Source: an uncultured Bacilli bacterium (GTDB taxonomy: Bacteria > Bacillota_I > Bacilli_A > RF39 > UBA660). Taken from it: 64,000 bases of DNA. A model generated the notes under the pieces. It did not search any database. It was given only the letters and a program-made list of their open reading frames with translations, and was not told the DNA's origin. Made by a program: the position numbers and the translations under genes. The stretch's first letter is position 1; every line of letters starts with the position of its first letter. Location of the stretch: contig CAKPDH010000004.1 in assembly GCA_934148845.1 (NCBI GenBank), positions 62,001 through 126,000 on the forward strand, read 5' to 3'. Of this stretch, positions 1-8,748 are shown one piece after another.

Positions 1-582
1 AGAAATACATTTAAAGCTTTAATATATGCTTGTATAGGTATGATTGTATATGTAACTATTAGATTTAAATTTAGTTATGGTATAAGTGCTATATTAGCGC
101 TTGTACACGATTCAGTTATGGTACTTATTATATTTAGTTTATTAAGATTCCAAGTAGATAGTATGTTTATAGCAGCAATATTATCAATAATCGGATATTC
201 AATTAATAATACAATAATTATATTTGATAGAATAAGAGAAAATAAAACTAAATTATATAAAGATAAAATAACAAAAGAAGAAGAATTAAAGAATTTGGTA
301 AATGTTAGTTTAAGACAAACTGTAAATAGGTGTTTAATAACAACATTAACAACAATGTTCCCAGTTATATCATTAATATTTATAGCCTCTCATGAAATAT
401 TATACTTTAACTTAGCCTTACTTATAGGTCTAATAGTTGGTACTTTCTCAAGTCTATTTATATCAAGTCAAATTTGGATGATATTTGAAAAAAGAAATAT
501 AGGTAAAGATCCTAATAAGCATTGGTATGATGATAACAAAAAAGAAAAAGAAGAATTAAAAGTAAAGGGTATAAATTGTTAA
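1..582 (+). CDS. secF: Protein translocase subunit SecF (C-terminal part; 5' end outside window)
   Basis: The reading frame is open from base 1, so the gene starts upstream of the window. About 193 residues are visible. They carry several membrane segments and the conserved SecF stretch GYSINNTIIIFDRIREN, close to the family GYSxNDTVVVFDRIREN motif, followed by the cytoplasmic loop and two more membrane segments. SecF works with SecD and SecYEG and uses the proton gradient to help pull exported proteins across the membrane. Whether SecD is a separate gene or fused in front cannot be seen. The tail is short and lysine-rich. A hairpin shared with the convergent hpt gene follows the stop. Family assignment is firm; only the upstream extent is unknown. 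Confidence 0.93.
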   Translation, partial: RNTFKALIYACIGMIVYVTIRFKFSYGISAILALVHDSVMVLIIFSLLRFQVDSMFIAAILSIIGYSINNTIIIFDRIRENKTKLYKDKITKEEELKNLVNVSLRQTVNRCLITTLTTMFPVISLIFIASHEILYFNLALLIGLIVGTFSSLFISSQIWMIFEKRNIGKDPNKHWYDDNKKEKEELKVKGINC

Positions 583-584
583 TA

Positions 585-622
585 AAAAGAAGATATAGTG
601 TTAATATTCTATATCTTCTTTT
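585..622. terminator. Bidirectional terminator between secF and hpt
   Basis: A 14-bp inverted repeat (585-598 against 609-622) flanks a 10-nt loop. The A-rich left arm and T-rich right arm let it serve both strands. It overlaps the last codon of hpt. Confidence 0.75.
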
Positions 623-1139
623 GTTTTTCATCACTTATATATCCAATATAATCTAAATTTCTATATTTTTGATTATAATCTAATCCATAACCTAGTACAA
701 ATAAATCATCTATGTCAAATCCAATAAAGTCAGCTTTTATATTTACTTTTCTTCTTGATTCTTTATTAAGTAAAGCACAAGATTTAATATTTTTAGCTCC
801 TTTTTCTTTTAAGTGATTTATTAAATATTGTAGTGAATATCCAGTATCAACAATATCATCTACAATTAATATGTTTTTTCCTTCAACATTTCCACAATCA
901 AAGTCTAATTCAATATTACCATCACTAATTTGTTTATTATCATAACTGTGTATCTTAATAAAATCTAATTCTACATTTGTATTCATTTTTTTTATTAGTT
1001 GTGAAGTAAACATAAATGATCCTTTTAATACACATAGTACTGTTAAATCTTGGCCTTCAAAATAATTATCAATTTTGATAGCGAGTTTATTAATTCTATT
1101 TTCTAATGTTTCATTATCAAATAATTTTTCTATATTCAT
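609..1139 (-). CDS. hpt: Hypoxanthine phosphoribosyltransferase
   Basis: Salvages hypoxanthine and guanine to IMP and GMP using PRPP. The 176-residue length is normal for bacterial HPRT. The PRPP-binding loop is plain (ILIVDDIVDTG, about residues 90-101), as are the early VLKGSFMF segment and the C-terminal DFIGFDIDDLFVLGYGLD region that contacts the purine. The start is supported by an AGGTGAT-type ribosome binding site just upstream on the minus strand. In Bacillus hpt usually lies beside tilS and ftsH; here it stands alone, convergent with secF. Confidence 0.95.
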   Translation of the reverse strand: MNIEKLFDNETLENRINKLAIKIDNYFEGQDLTVLCVLKGSFMFTSQLIKKMNTNVELDFIKIHSYDNKQISDGNIELDFDCGNVEGKNILIVDDIVDTGYSLQYLINHLKEKGAKNIKSCALLNKESRRKVNIKADFIGFDIDDLFVLGYGLDYNQKYRNLDYIGYISDEKQKKI

Positions 1140-1231
1140 AAAATCACCTTTCTATAAGAAAATTATATATTATTTTTATAATTAATTCTATTTAGTTTTT
1201 ATATAAATTATTTATATATATTATAAATAAT

Positions 1232-1615
1232 TTATATAATTGGATTTTCTACATCTGAAACATTTTCAGTTGTAGATTGAAGTACTACATATAAAACTAT
1301 TATTCCAGAAATAATTGTTAAAATAGATGCAAATATTTGTAATATATATGGTTTTAAATCTTCACCTTCTTCTTTAGAAACTTCATATAGTTCATAATTA
1401 ACATAAAGAAATACTATTGATAAAATAATTATAAATATTCTATTAAATAAAGTTAGCTTATAAGACTGCTTAGGAGTATATAGTGTATCTTTTTCTTCTA
1501 AATCTAGTTTTTGATTATATGTTAGTAAAATAGATATAATAGATGAAATAAGTATTAAAAAAAGCGCAATTAATTGAATATTTATAGCATCTATTTCTTT
1601 ATTTTTTCTATTCAT
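1232..1615 (-). CDS. Small membrane protein of unknown function
   Basis: A 127-residue protein with three predicted membrane segments (about residues 12-33, 58-78 and 90-113) separated by charged loops, and a short polar C-terminus. I chose the ATG at 1615 over the TTG one codon upstream (1618). No strong ribosome binding site is visible for either. I recognise no family. It lies between hpt and a phosphoesterase-like gene on the same strand, with an AT-rich gap of about 90 bases before hpt, so it may be transcribed with them. Coding status is supported by the uninterrupted frame and the clear membrane pattern. Confidence 0.65.
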   Translation of the reverse strand: MNRKNKEIDAINIQLIALFLILISSIISILLTYNQKLDLEEKDTLYTPKQSYKLTLFNRIFIIILSIVFLYVNYELYEVSKEEGEDLKPYILQIFASILTIISGIIVLYVVLQSTTENVSDVENPII

Positions 1616-1646
1616 CAATAAATAATATGTAAAAAAAAGAAATAAA

Positions 1647-2483
1647 TTATTTATTTCTTAAGCGATATATATTAATTGAGGGAGGATTAAATAATCTTAA
1701 TTTATATTTACTTGTACCAATTCCACTCGTAATATATAAGTCAGTATTATTAATTTTATAATAGTCTTTATAGTATTTTACTGCACCCCTATCTTTTATA
1801 AGATTAGTAACATATGGAATAACGATTTGTCCATTATGAGAATGTCCTGCAAGTATTAAATTAAATTTTGATAAATCAATATTATCTATACTATCGGGCT
1901 TGTGTATTAATAATATATTATATTTAGAGTCATTAGTTGTATTAATAGAACTTAATGTCTTATTTATATCTTTATTATTATTACTTATTCCAGCAAAAAG
2001 TATCGCATCAACACCATTTGAGTATAATAGTTCTTGTTTATCATCTAAATTTATAAATCCACAATCATTAAATATAGTATTATAATATTTATTATTATCT
2101 TCCTCACCAGATATATATAGTTTTTCAATATTAACATTAATTTTACATATATATTTTTTTAATGTATCATAATCTTTACTATTATAATTAATATTGTGAT
2201 CAAATAAATCTCCTGTAAATATTAAAACATCAGGTTTTAATAAATTAATCTCATTAACGATATTACTTAATTCTTTTTTTCCTGTAGTGTTTTTATAATG
2301 AATATCTCCAAAATGTACTATTTTAAATCCATAAAAATTATTAGGTATTTTACTATTCACAATACTATATTCATATACTTTTAATCTTTTTGTTTCAATA
2401 TATCTAGAATATGCATATAAAAGTGAAATAAAAATACATATAAAGAAAACAATTTTTACCCAAGGTCTTATTCTTACTTTCAT
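1647..2483 (-). CDS. Membrane-anchored metallophosphoesterase-like protein (YkuE type), active site partly lost
   Basis: A 278-residue calcineurin-like phosphoesterase with one N-terminal membrane anchor (about residues 9-25), as in the YkuE group. Visible motifs are the D60-I-H62 pair, GD at 91-92, a His in LLIHKPDS and GHSHNGQ near the end. The usual GNH[DE] motif, which supplies a bridging Asn and the catalytic His, reads GEED at 126-129. The fold is therefore clear but hydrolytic activity is doubtful. A second, intact paralog lies at 18305-19084. The start ATG has a GGTGAAT-type binding site. The gene is divergent from the glycine-rich protein gene. Confidence 0.8.
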   Translation of the reverse strand: MKVRIRPWVKIVFFICIFISLLYAYSRYIETKRLKVYEYSIVNSKIPNNFYGFKIVHFGDIHYKNTTGKKELSNIVNEINLLKPDVLIFTGDLFDHNINYNSKDYDTLKKYICKINVNIEKLYISGEEDNNKYYNTIFNDCGFINLDDKQELLYSNGVDAILFAGISNNNKDINKTLSSINTTNDSKYNILLIHKPDSIDNIDLSKFNLILAGHSHNGQIVIPYVTNLIKDRGAVKYYKDYYKINNTDLYITSGIGTSKYKLRLFNPPSINIYRLRNK

Positions 2484-2530
2484 ATATTCACCAGTTTAAT
2501 TATACAATAAAAATATAATAAAAACAATTA

Positions 2531-2559
2531 TTGAAAAAAATTAATTTATATTATATAAT
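2531..2559 (+). promoter_or_regulatory. Sigma-A-type promoter for the glycine-rich protein gene
   Basis: TTGAAA (2531-2536), 17-bp spacer, TATAAT (2554-2559), about 24 bp before the start codon. Confidence 0.7.
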
Positions 2560-2582
2560 TTTAATATAGGTAAGGTGAATTT

Positions 2583-3581
2583 ATGAGACTAAATAATAAA
2601 GGTTTTGCAATTTCTTCTATAATGTATTTAATATTAGTTATGGCAATAACTATGGTTTCATTAGTATTACTGCTTTTAAATAATAGAAGATTAATATTAG
2701 AAGGTCAAAAACAAAGTCTTATAAAAAAATATGAGGGTATTATTGACTCAGGTATGACTTATAATTTTGAATATACAGGAAAAGTTCAAGAATTTAAAGT
2801 TCCTATGACAGGCTATTATAAAGTAGAACTATGGGGATCTAGTGGTTCTACATATGGTGGAGCTGGTGCTTATACCAGTGGTATTATTAAATTAAATAAA
2901 AAAAGTGTTTTATATGTAGTTGTAGGTGGAACTGATGGATATAATGGCGGAAGAAATAAAGATACTATATCTGACGCAAATTTAAAATATGGTGGTGGAG
3001 CTACTGATATAAGATTAGTAACTAATTCTGATGTATTAAATTTTGATAGTTTAAAATCAAGAATAATGGTAGCAGCAGGAGGTGGATCTGTAACTAGTAA
3101 TGATGGAGATGCCACATCTGGTATTGGAGGAGCTCTTACTGGAATTAATGGTATATCACATAGTGTTGTCAAAGCAAATGAAACAAATGAATTAGTATAT
3201 TATGGTAGTGGTGGAACACAAGAAAGTGGTGGATCTGGAGGAACCCAGGCAACTAGTGGTGGCTTTGGATATGGGGGAACTTACGGAACTTATAGTGATG
3301 GACATCAAGGAGCATATGGAGGCGGTGGCTACTATGGTGGTGGCGGAAGTACTTGGCATTCTGGCTCTGGTGGTGGATCTTCTTATATATCAGGATATAT
3401 TGGATGTAATTCTATAGATCAAAATTCAACTAGTGATAATATAATACATACAAATTCTCCTATACATTACTCAGGATATGTTTTTTCAAATCCTATAATG
3501 ATATCTGGTGATAATTCCATACCAAACTATAATGGTAAAGGATATGCTAAGATTACCTTTATAGGTGTTGACAGTAATTAA
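2583..3581 (+). CDS. Pseudopilin-like protein with a glycine-rich (ALK-type, PF12810-like) domain
   Basis: 332 residues. The N-terminus is basic (MRLNNKG) and is followed by about 22 hydrophobic residues, with a possible prepilin-type cleavage after Gly in KG/FAISS. The Glu normally found at +5 of pilins is absent. From about residue 55 the protein resembles the Gly_rich family (YTGKVQEFKVPMTGYYKVELWG, GGAGAYTSG, a VVVGG turn, GGGATDIRL, MVAAGGG, then several Gly-rich loops and GGGSSYISGY). In that family this fold is extracellular and resembles the glycine-rich region of ALK-type receptors. I infer a surface-exposed adhesin or minor pilin. It has its own promoter and is followed by the valS T-box. 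Confidence 0.75.
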   Translation: MRLNNKGFAISSIMYLILVMAITMVSLVLLLLNNRRLILEGQKQSLIKKYEGIIDSGMTYNFEYTGKVQEFKVPMTGYYKVELWGSSGSTYGGAGAYTSGIIKLNKKSVLYVVVGGTDGYNGGRNKDTISDANLKYGGGATDIRLVTNSDVLNFDSLKSRIMVAAGGGSVTSNDGDATSGIGGALTGINGISHSVVKANETNELVYYGSGGTQESGGSGGTQATSGGFGYGGTYGTYSDGHQGAYGGGGYYGGGGSTWHSGSGGGSSYISGYIGCNSIDQNSTSDNIIHTNSPIHYSGYVFSNPIMISGDNSIPNYNGKGYAKITFIGVDSN

Positions 3582-3595
3582 TTTTATGATATAAT
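3568..3595 (+). promoter_or_regulatory. Promoter of the valS T-box transcript
   Basis: TTGACA (3568-3573), 16-bp spacer, TATAAT (3590-3595). The -35 lies inside the last codons of the upstream gene. Confidence 0.75.
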
Positions 3596-3601
3596 AATTG
3601 A

Positions 3602-3818
3602 AGTAACTTTGAACTTGAGGAGTAAATTAATAATAATTTTAAGAGAGTTAGTGTTTGGTGTAAACTAATAATTATGTTAATTGAAGGTAGCAAGGGAGTT
3701 TTATATCTAAGTAAATAGGATATAACGTAGATCGCGTTAAGATATAAAGATAACTTATGTTATGAATTAAGGTGGTACCACGTAGAATCACGTCCTTATA
3801 TGGATGTGATTTTTTTTA
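3602..3818 (+). ncRNA. T-box leader (valine specifier) upstream of valS
   Basis: The leader has the T-box consensus AAGGTGGTACCACG at 3769-3782 and an early Stem I AGAGAG element. A candidate specifier GTA (Val) lies at 3687-3689, one base after GAA. A terminator hairpin (3786-3795 with 3802-3811) ends in a T run to 3818. Uncharged tRNA-Val should stabilise the antiterminator and allow valS transcription. The specifier matches the downstream synthetase. Confidence 0.92.
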
Positions 3819-3832
3819 GAAAGGATGATATT

Positions 3833-6355
3833 ATGTTAGAAAAAAAATATAACCATATTGAAGTAGAGAAGGATAAATATAATAAATGGCTAGAAAACGG
3901 GTATTTTAACTCAGGTGATTTAAGTAAGAAACCTTATGCAATAGTAATCCCACCACCAAATGTTACAGGAAAGCTTCATTTAGGACATGCTTGGGATACA
4001 ACTTTACAAGATATTCTTATTCGTTATAAAAAAATGGAAGGATACGATACTTTATGGCTTCCTGGTATGGATCATGCAGCAATTGCAACAGAAGCAAAAG
4101 TGGTACAAAGACTAAAAAGTAATGGAATAAATAAATATGATTTAGGAAGAGAAAAATTTCTTGAAGAATGTTGGAACTGGACTAGAGAATATTCTAGTAA
4201 TATAAGAACTCAATGGGCTAAATTAGGACTTGCTCTAGATTATAGAAAAGAAGCATTTACACTAGATGCCAATTTAACGAGTGCAGTAAAAAATGTATTT
4301 GTATCTTTATATAATGAAGGATTAATATATAGAGGAGAAAAAATAATAAACTGGGATCCAGTAGCTAAAACTGCCTTATCAAATGAAGAAGTTATTTATA
4401 AAGAAGACGAAGGAGCTTTTTATCACTTAAAATATTTTATAGAAAATAGTTCTGAATATTTAGAAGTTGCAACAACTCGTCCAGAAACACTATTCGGAGA
4501 TACTGCAGTAGCAGTAAATCCAAAAGATAAAAGATATAAGCATTTAATTGGTAAAAATGTAGTATTACCTGTACTTGGGAAATTAATTAAAGTAATTGGT
4601 GATGAGCATGCTGATATGTCTTTTGGAACTGGTGTAGTTAAAATAACTCCAGCCCATGATCCAAATGACTTTGAAGTAGGAAACCGTCATAATTTAGAGA
4701 GAATAGTAGTAATGAATGAAGACGCTACTATGAATCATAATGCAGGTATTTATGAAGGATTAACTCGTGAAGAGTGTCGTGAAAAATTAGTAAAAGATTT
4801 AAAAGATTCAGGTATTTTAATTAAAGTGGAAAAAATGACTCATAGTGTTGGACACAGTGAGAGAACTGATGCAGTTGTTGAACCTTATTTATCAAAACAA
4901 TGGTTTGTTAAGATGAGACCTCTTGCAGATAGGGTACTTGATAATCAAAAAAATCGTGATACTAAAGTAAACTTTGTACCTTCAAGATATGAAAAAACTA
5001 TGAATCATTGGATGGAAATTACATATGATTGGTGTATTTCACGTCAGTTATGGTGGGGACACAGAATACCTGCTTGGTATAAAGATGATAAAATTTATGT
5101 TGGTATTGAAGAACCAAAAGAAGAAGGATGGGTTCAAGATAATGATGTATTAGATACTTGGTTTTCAAGTGCACTTTGGCCATTTGCTACTATGGGCTGG
5201 CCTTTGCTCTCACCAGATTATAAAAGATATTATCCAAATGATGTACTTGTAACTGGATATGATATAATACCTTTTTGGGTAAATAGGATGACATTTCAAG
5301 GGCTTAAATTTACAAATACAAGACCATTTAAGGATTGCTTGATTCATGGATTAATTCGTGATAAAAATGGTAGAAAAATGAGTAAATCTTTAGGTAATGG
5401 TGTAGATCCTATGGATGTAATAGAAAAATATGGATGTGATTCATTAAGATATTTTCTTGCAACTAGTTCAGCTCCTGGTATGGATTTAAGATATGATGAA
5501 GAAAAAGTAAAAAGTACTTGGAATTTTATAAATAAGCTTTGGAATGCATCTAGATTTGTACTTATGAATATAGAAGATTTAACTTTAGAAAATTATGCAT
5601 TAGAAAATTTAAATATTTGTGATGAATGGATATTAGATAAACTAAATAATGTAATTAAAACAGTAAAAAAACATATGGATAAATATGAATTTAATGTTGT
5701 TGGAAGTGAGTTATACTCATTTATATGGAATGATTTTTGTGATTGGTATATAGAACTTTCTAAACATAATATGAATGATACAACAAAAAGTGTATTACTT
5801 AAAGTATTAACTGATATATTAAAACTATTACACCCATTTATGCCTTTTGTAACTGAAGAAATATATCAAATGTTAAAAATAAAATCACACAAATCTATAA
5901 TGGAATCAGAATATCCAACGTATAATAAAAAATATAAATTTAATAATAATTTAGATTATACATTAGAACTTATAACTAAAATAAGAAAAATAAAACTAGA
6001 AAATAAGATTAAAGAATATTATGTATATTATAAAAAAATAGATAATATAGATATACTATCTTCTATGCTTAAATTAAGTAAAGACAATTTTATTAGTGAA
6101 AAATTAGCTCTTAATGAAATAATAGTAGATAATAATGTATCAATATTATATGATGGTAGTTCGAATTTAGCTCAAGAATTAGAATTATTAAATCATGAAA
6201 AAGAAAGATTAGAACAAAGTATAGCAAGAAGAGAAAAATTATTATCTAATCAAAATTATGTATCAAAAGCTCCTCAAAATATAGTTGATAATGAAAGAAA
6301 AACATTAGAGGATGAAAAACTAAAATTAAACGCTATAATTGATAAATTAAACTAA
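3833..6355 (+). CDS. valS: Valyl-tRNA synthetase
   Basis: Class I synthetase that charges tRNA-Val. From the ATG at 3833 it is 840 residues, slightly shorter than most ValRS. HLGH (residues 49-52, within PPPNVTGKLHLGHAWD) and KMSKS (from residue 515) form the ATP site. The editing domain includes the TTRPETLFGDTAV region. The anticodon-binding domain follows, and a C-terminal charged coiled coil forms the arm typical of ValRS. I reject the upstream ATG at 3800 because it falls inside the T-box terminator. The ATG at 3833 follows an AGAAAGG binding site. Expression is controlled by the valine T-box. Confidence 0.97.
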   Translation: MLEKKYNHIEVEKDKYNKWLENGYFNSGDLSKKPYAIVIPPPNVTGKLHLGHAWDTTLQDILIRYKKMEGYDTLWLPGMDHAAIATEAKVVQRLKSNGINKYDLGREKFLEECWNWTREYSSNIRTQWAKLGLALDYRKEAFTLDANLTSAVKNVFVSLYNEGLIYRGEKIINWDPVAKTALSNEEVIYKEDEGAFYHLKYFIENSSEYLEVATTRPETLFGDTAVAVNPKDKRYKHLIGKNVVLPVLGKLIKVIGDEHADMSFGTGVVKITPAHDPNDFEVGNRHNLERIVVMNEDATMNHNAGIYEGLTREECREKLVKDLKDSGILIKVEKMTHSVGHSERTDAVVEPYLSKQWFVKMRPLADRVLDNQKNRDTKVNFVPSRYEKTMNHWMEITYDWCISRQLWWGHRIPAWYKDDKIYVGIEEPKEEGWVQDNDVLDTWFSSALWPFATMGWPLLSPDYKRYYPNDVLVTGYDIIPFWVNRMTFQGLKFTNTRPFKDCLIHGLIRDKNGRKMSKSLGNGVDPMDVIEKYGCDSLRYFLATSSAPGMDLRYDEEKVKSTWNFINKLWNASRFVLMNIEDLTLENYALENLNICDEWILDKLNNVIKTVKKHMDKYEFNVVGSELYSFIWNDFCDWYIELSKHNMNDTTKSVLLKVLTDILKLLHPFMPFVTEEIYQMLKIKSHKSIMESEYPTYNKKYKFNNNLDYTLELITKIRKIKLENKIKEYYVYYKKIDNIDILSSMLKLSKDNFISEKLALNEIIVDNNVSILYDGSSNLAQELELLNHEKERLEQSIARREKLLSNQNYVSKAPQNIVDNERKTLEDEKLKLNAIIDKLN

Positions 6356-6387
6356 AGAAAGAAAATTAAAATTTTTTTCTTTTTTTG
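6354..6387 (+). terminator. Terminator after valS
   Basis: AT-only hairpin (AAAGAAAGAAAATT paired with the T-rich strand containing TTTTTTTCTTT) directly after the stop, ending in a T run. Confidence 0.55.
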
Positions 6388-6402
6388 TAAACAAAATGTA
6401 TA

Positions 6403-6431
6403 TTGCTTTTAAAAAAATCAAGTGCTAAAAT
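6403..6431 (+). promoter_or_regulatory. Promoter for the leucine-rich-repeat protein gene
   Basis: TTGCTT (6403-6408), 17-bp spacer, TAAAAT (6426-6431), followed by a strong AGGAGG-type binding site. Confidence 0.5.
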
Positions 6432-6454
6432 TAATGTGTAAACTAGGAGGATAT

Positions 6455-7948
6455 ATGAAAAATAAAAAGATAACAGTAGCTGCACTAATATTAGCAGTAT
6501 TAAGTCTTTCAATAGGATTTGCAGCATTTTCAAACAGTTTAAATATTAAAAGTAGTGCGAATGTAAAACCAAGTGATAAAGACTTTAAAATAGTATTTTC
6601 AAAAGAAAGAGATACATTTGTAAGTGGAAATGAAATAATAAATGCAACAGGAGATATTAATGAGAATACAAAAAAAGGATCAATAAATGATATAGGAGAT
6701 ACATTATATAATCTAGAGACAGAATTTACTACTCCTGGAGAGAGTGTAGAATATAGTTTATATATAAAAAATATAGGAGCATATAATGCAGTATTAAATA
6801 AACTAGAAATAGAAGAAGCAGAACTAACAAGTGATATAACAGTAGATAACTATTATATAGTAGATAATGGAAGTGTTAAGTGTTATGCAAAAAAAGATCC
6901 ACAAAATAAAGCAAATGAAGAATTATTAAAAGAGGCTTGTAATAATATAAAATTAAAAGTAAAACTACAACAAGAAAGTGAATATATAACAAGTACAAAA
7001 GAATTTGATAGTTATGTAATAAATAAAGGAGAAAGTGAGAGTGTTACAGTAACACTAGAATATACAGGAGATACATTAGCTGATACAAATTTTAATGTAG
7101 TATTTGGTAGCGTTAAGATGAATTATGCAACAACAAAGGTGAGTAGTAGTACTCCAGTAGATGATCAAGTATGTTTTTATACATCATCAAATGATGATAG
7201 CACATTAAGTATAGCTGGATATAATTCAGAGTGTGGTACTGATGTAGTAATACCAAGTAGCCTTCCACTAACTAGTATAGAAAGTTTAGATACAGAAGCT
7301 TGTATTAATGGGCTTGTAGCAACAGGTGTTGATGAAGCAGAAGCTCCAACCGTATGTAAGGTGGAAAATCCTGATTTACTAACTTATTTAAATATGAATC
7401 GTTTGACAAATGTTGCAACAATTTCTAAAAGTAATGAAAAATATAATGTTACAGGTATAGGCTTTGCCTCATTTGCAAGTAATAATTTAACAAGCATAAT
7501 AATACCAAATAGTGTAACCAGTATAGATGATATGGCTTTTTCAACAAATAACTTAACCAGTATAAATATTCCAGATAGTGTTGAAACAATCGGGAATTCG
7601 GCATTTTATGACAATCAAATAAGTAGTTTAATTATAGGAAGAGGATTGAAAACTATAACAAATAGTATGTTTTCAGAAAATAGCCTAACACATGTTGAAA
7701 TACCAGATAATATAGAAACTATAGATTATGGAGCTTTTGATGAAAATAATATAACAAGTGTAGTTATAGGTAGTGGAATAAAAAGTATAGATAGAGAAGC
7801 TTTTGGATCAAGTACAGGTGAAGGCTATGGACCAAATAAAATAGAAAGTGTAACAATAAATACAACAAAAGATAAAGTAACAATAGATTCCACTTCATTT
7901 AATTGGGTATCTGGTAAAAGCAATGAAGATATAAATTGGGCTGGATAA
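6455..7948 (+). CDS. Secreted BspA-type leucine-rich-repeat surface protein
   Basis: 497 residues from the ATG at 6455, which follows a perfect AGGAGG; an upstream start at 6422 would add 11 unlikely residues. The N-terminus is a signal or anchor (MKNKKITVAALILAVLSLSI, then GFAAFSNSLNI). A beta-rich domain of about 240 residues resembles TasA/camelysin-like exported domains. The C-terminal third carries BspA-type leucine-rich repeats (NLTSIIIPNSVTSIDDMAF, then similar units of about 23 residues ending in AF or MF). Such repeats mediate adhesion in other bacteria. Paired Cys residues sit between the two domains. I see no LPxTG motif or C-terminal anchor. It is a single-gene unit with its own promoter and terminator. 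Confidence 0.85.
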   Translation: MKNKKITVAALILAVLSLSIGFAAFSNSLNIKSSANVKPSDKDFKIVFSKERDTFVSGNEIINATGDINENTKKGSINDIGDTLYNLETEFTTPGESVEYSLYIKNIGAYNAVLNKLEIEEAELTSDITVDNYYIVDNGSVKCYAKKDPQNKANEELLKEACNNIKLKVKLQQESEYITSTKEFDSYVINKGESESVTVTLEYTGDTLADTNFNVVFGSVKMNYATTKVSSSTPVDDQVCFYTSSNDDSTLSIAGYNSECGTDVVIPSSLPLTSIESLDTEACINGLVATGVDEAEAPTVCKVENPDLLTYLNMNRLTNVATISKSNEKYNVTGIGFASFASNNLTSIIIPNSVTSIDDMAFSTNNLTSINIPDSVETIGNSAFYDNQISSLIIGRGLKTITNSMFSENSLTHVEIPDNIETIDYGAFDENNITSVVIGSGIKSIDREAFGSSTGEGYGPNKIESVTINTTKDKVTIDSTSFNWVSGKSNEDINWAG

Positions 7949-7971
7949 TTTTAACATTTTAAATAATATTG

Positions 7972-8000
7972 AAAAAGGTATAACAAGATTATACTTTTTT
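7972..8000 (+). terminator. Terminator after the leucine-rich-repeat gene
   Basis: Stem AAAAAGGTATA (7972-7982) with TATACTTTTTT (7990-8000), 7-nt loop, ending in T6. Confidence 0.7.
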
Positions 8001-8019
8001 CTTTATACTTGAATTTAAG

Positions 8020-8048
8020 TTGTTTATTGAATAAATTCGTGTTATACT
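8020..8048 (+). promoter_or_regulatory. Promoter of the small membrane / pilin-like operon
   Basis: TTGTTT (8020-8025), 17-bp spacer, TATACT (8043-8048), 15 bp before the 44-codon gene. Confidence 0.55.
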
Positions 8049-8063
8049 TATTATGGTGATAAT

Positions 8064-8198
8064 ATGGATAGTAATAAAAACGATACCGAAATGTCTAATG
8101 AGTTTATAGAAAAAAAGAAAAAGTTTAATAAAGATTATATATTAGTTATATTTTTATATATAGTAATAATAATTCTATTTATTTTAATGTTTATATAG
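8064..8198 (+). CDS. 44-residue single-pass membrane protein
   Basis: A short gene with a GGTGAT binding site. The product has a charged N-terminal half (MDSNKNDTEMSNEFIEKKKK) and one hydrophobic segment (about residues 25-44) that runs to the C-terminus. Its stop codon TAG overlaps the AGGAGG of the next gene, which points to translational coupling. No family is recognised. The good binding site, the tail-anchor composition and the tight spacing argue that it is real. Confidence 0.6.
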   Translation: MDSNKNDTEMSNEFIEKKKKFNKDYILVIFLYIVIIILFILMFI

Positions 8199-8205
8199 GA
8201 GGTTT

Positions 8206-8748
8206 ATGAGGAAGAATAAGAAAAATAGTAAAAATTTTTGGATTATAAAAATAATACTTGTTGCTTTTATTATTTCTGTAGTATTTAGTTTTATAAGTGA
8301 AACTGCTATTCCAAATGTAAATATTTTACTTGGTATAATACTTACTCTTGTATTTATAGTAATAGGTGTTTTATTTGATATGATTGGTCTTGCAGTCGCA
8401 TCTGCTGATGAAAGTGTATTTAATTCAATGGCTTCAAAGAAGGTTAAGGGTGCAAAAATGGCTGTTCAATTAAAAAAGAATGCTGATAAAGTATCTAGTT
8501 TTTGCAATGATGTTGTTGGTGATATATGTGGAATAATATCTGGATCTACTGGTGCAGTAATTGCAAGTAAAATATCTAGTAATGGCTTAAATAGTTTAGT
8601 TGTAACAATAATTACTATGGGAATAATATCAGCTTTAACAATAGGAGGTAAAGCTATGGAAAAATCTATAGCTATTAATAAAAGTGATAAAATATTATAT
8701 ACTTTTGCTAAGGTACTTAGTATATTTAAAGGAAGACATTATGAATAA
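8206..8748 (+). CDS. Polytopic membrane protein (weakly DUF21/CorB-like)
   Basis: 180 residues with about four membrane segments (near residues 12-32, 38-60, 105-125 and 130-150). The central part (FDMIGLAVASADESVFNSMA) faintly recalls the DUF21 domain of CorB/CNNM magnesium transporters, including small residues in the helices, but no CBS domains follow. It starts 7 bases after the 44-residue gene with a strong AGGAGG and overlaps the following pilin-like gene by 8 bases, so the three form one operon. Function is not established; the DUF21 resemblance is only suggestive. Confidence 0.6.
   Translation: MRKNKKNSKNFWIIKIILVAFIISVVFSFISETAIPNVNILLGIILTLVFIVIGVLFDMIGLAVASADESVFNSMASKKVKGAKMAVQLKKNADKVSSFCNDVVGDICGIISGSTGAVIASKISSNGLNSLVVTIITMGIISALTIGGKAMEKSIAINKSDKILYTFAKVLSIFKGRHYE

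Noticed and set aside
2870..3172. Minus-strand open frame of about 100 codons opposite the glycine-rich gene
   Set aside because: Pro/Thr-rich antisense of Gly/Thr codons; no binding site, and the plus-strand gene is well supported.
3200..3420. Repetitive GGT/GGA stretches that look like a DNA repeat array
   Set aside because: They encode glycine-rich loops of one continuous protein; spacing is irregular and not CRISPR-like.
3800..3832. Upstream ATG for valS
   Set aside because: It falls within the T-box terminator hairpin and has no binding site; the ATG at 3833 does.
7480..7830. Periodic repeats of about 69 bases
   Set aside because: Explained by BspA-type leucine-rich repeats in the protein.
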